Part shown: positions 63,547 through 64,000 of the stretch, piece by piece
Numbering within the stretch: the first letter of the stretch is position 1
How the letters are laid out: each line of letters opens with the position of its first letter
NCBI RefSeq assembly: GCF_001700505.1
Contig: NZ_MAPV01000023.1
Coordinates: 55,554-119,553 of the forward strand
Direction: 5' to 3'
Origin: Streptomyces mutomycini
Lineage (GTDB): Bacteria > Actinomycetota > Actinomycetes > Streptomycetales > Streptomycetaceae
Length of the DNA: 64,000 nucleotides
The notes under the pieces: model-generated
Database searches by the model: none
What the model was told of the DNA's origin: nothing
What the model saw: the letters and a program-made list of their open reading frames with translations, nothing else
Program-made: the position numbers and the translations under genes

Positions 63547-63954
63547 ATGACCCCGCCACCCGCCTCACCCGATCCGTACGGCGCGCTTCATCACGCGTCG
63601 TACGACGGTGAAGGCGACCAGCCGCTGGTCCGCCCGTACGCCATGACCGGCGGCCGGACACGGCCGCGCTACCAGCTCGCGATAGAGGCGCTGGTCAGCA
63701 CCACAGCGGACCCCGCAAACATGGGGACCCTGCTCCCCGAGCACCAGCGGATCTGCCACCTGTGCCGCGAGGTCAAGTCGGTGGCCGAGGTCTCTGCCCT
63801 CCTCTCCATGCCCCTGGGTGTGGCGCGGATCCTCGTGGCGGACCTGGCGGAAGCCGGCATGGTGGCCATCCACCAGCCGGGCAACGGAGAGGCCGGCGGC
63901 GCGCCGGATGTGACACTGCTCGAAAGGGTGCTCAGTGGACTTCGCAAGCTCTAG
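63547..63954 (+). CDS. cvnC1: DUF742 domain protein CvnC
   Basis: A 135-residue DUF742 protein, the third conservon component. It has VRPYAMTGGRTRPRYQLAIE, the acidic-Cys segment PEHQRICHLCREVKSVAEVS, and a winged-helix-like LLSMPLGVARILVADLAEAG. The N-terminal 30 residues are Pro-rich. ATG at 63547 with GGAGG 4 bases upstream. The 134-bp gap after cvnB is unusually wide for the operon and shows nothing else. Confidence 0.93.
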   Translation: MTPPPASPDPYGALHHASYDGEGDQPLVRPYAMTGGRTRPRYQLAIEALVSTTADPANMGTLLPEHQRICHLCREVKSVAEVSALLSMPLGVARILVADLAEAGMVAIHQPGNGEAGGAPDVTLLERVLSGLRKL

Positions 63955-64000
63955 CGGCGGTACGACGGCTCGTGCCACCACCTCGGCGAAGATCGTGGTG
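63935..64000 (+). CDS. cvnD1: Conservon GTPase CvnD, first 22 codons only (truncated by window)
   Basis: The GTG at 63935 opens a frame MDFASSSGGTTARATTSAKI that runs off the window. It overlaps the end of cvnC by 20 bp. Length and sequence match the N-terminus preceding the P-loop of conservon MglA/Ras-like GTPases. The P-loop itself is beyond the edge, so the assignment depends on gene order and this short N-terminus. Confidence 0.8.
   Translation, partial: MDFASSSGGTTARATTSAKIVV

Overview
This 64 kb window is high-GC actinobacterial core chromosome and is almost certainly from a Streptomyces. Evidence includes the WhiG sporulation sigma factor, an NsdA-type regulator, four adjacent type I signal peptidases, the amtB-glnK-glnD nitrogen operon with a GlnR-type box, a HupS-type histone-like protein, an IclR regulator divergent from leuCD, and the start of a conservon (cvnA-B-C-D). 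GTG starts, 4-bp ATGA/GTGA overlaps and TANNNT -10 boxes placed 6-8 nt before start codons (leaderless transcripts) are frequent. There is no prophage, CRISPR array, natural-product cluster or integrated plasmid; the window is coding-dense and largely housekeeping.

Layout, left to right. 1-11.1 kb is a long minus-strand run read as rpsP, khpA, rimM, trmD, rplS, sipW-sipX-sipY-sipZ, a NUDIX gene, a DUF2469 gene, yraN, comM-like, dprA and whiG (cut by the window edge). 11.2-15 kb holds a SprT-like zinc metalloprotease candidate, a methyltransferase and ffh. 15-19.2 kb is glnD-glnK-amtB with the GlnR-type box just upstream of amtB. 19.4-23.3 kb holds nsdA, a small prim-pol protein and ftsY. 23.4-26.4 kb holds an NCS1 permease and the glucose permease gene glcP facing each other. 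26.6-31.6 kb is smc, a 70-residue coiled-coil protein and acylphosphatase. 31.7-33.8 kb is the most accessory-looking part: a CAP-domain secreted protein, a frameshifted relic of a fibronectin-like protein, and an HxlR regulator with a large palindrome over its promoter.

33.8-42.9 kb runs leftward: a DhaL/FakA-like gene, recG, rsmD-coaD, a DivIVA/AtpF-like coiled-coil gene, a DUF177 gene-rpmF, rnc and mutM. rpmB (plus) lies divergent to the FakA-like gene behind two palindromes. 43.4-45.4 kb has thiD and thiL separated by a ~175 bp palindromic MITE-like element that supplies the thiL stop codon and abuts the thiD -10 box. 45.7-50.5 kb holds an orphan RAM-domain protein, a DUF3515 lipoprotein, ddl, gpsA-plsC, cofC and a 67-residue protein. 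50.6-54.6 kb holds hup, a 75-residue protein, leuC-leuD and the IclR regulator. 54.7-58.4 kb contains five tRNA genes (three Glu-CTC, two Gln-CTG), a HAD hydrolase, gltX and a fumarylacetoacetase-family hydrolase. 58.5-64 kb has a 60-residue protein with a duplicated ANPRRT motif and the conservon, whose GTPase gene is cut by the right edge.

Themes: RNA and ribosome maturation (rpsP-rimM-trmD-rplS, rsmD, rnc), protein export (ffh, ftsY, Sip), chromosome organisation (smc, hup, recG), cell envelope (ddl, gpsA, plsC, DivIVA-like) and development or signalling (whiG, nsdA, cvn). The best candidates for new biology are the ANPRRT miniprotein, the MITE at thiD/thiL, the Ala/Gly/Pro insertion in the SMC hinge, the palindromic promoter regions of hxlR and rpmB, and the HEAVH-plus-zinc-ribbon protein.
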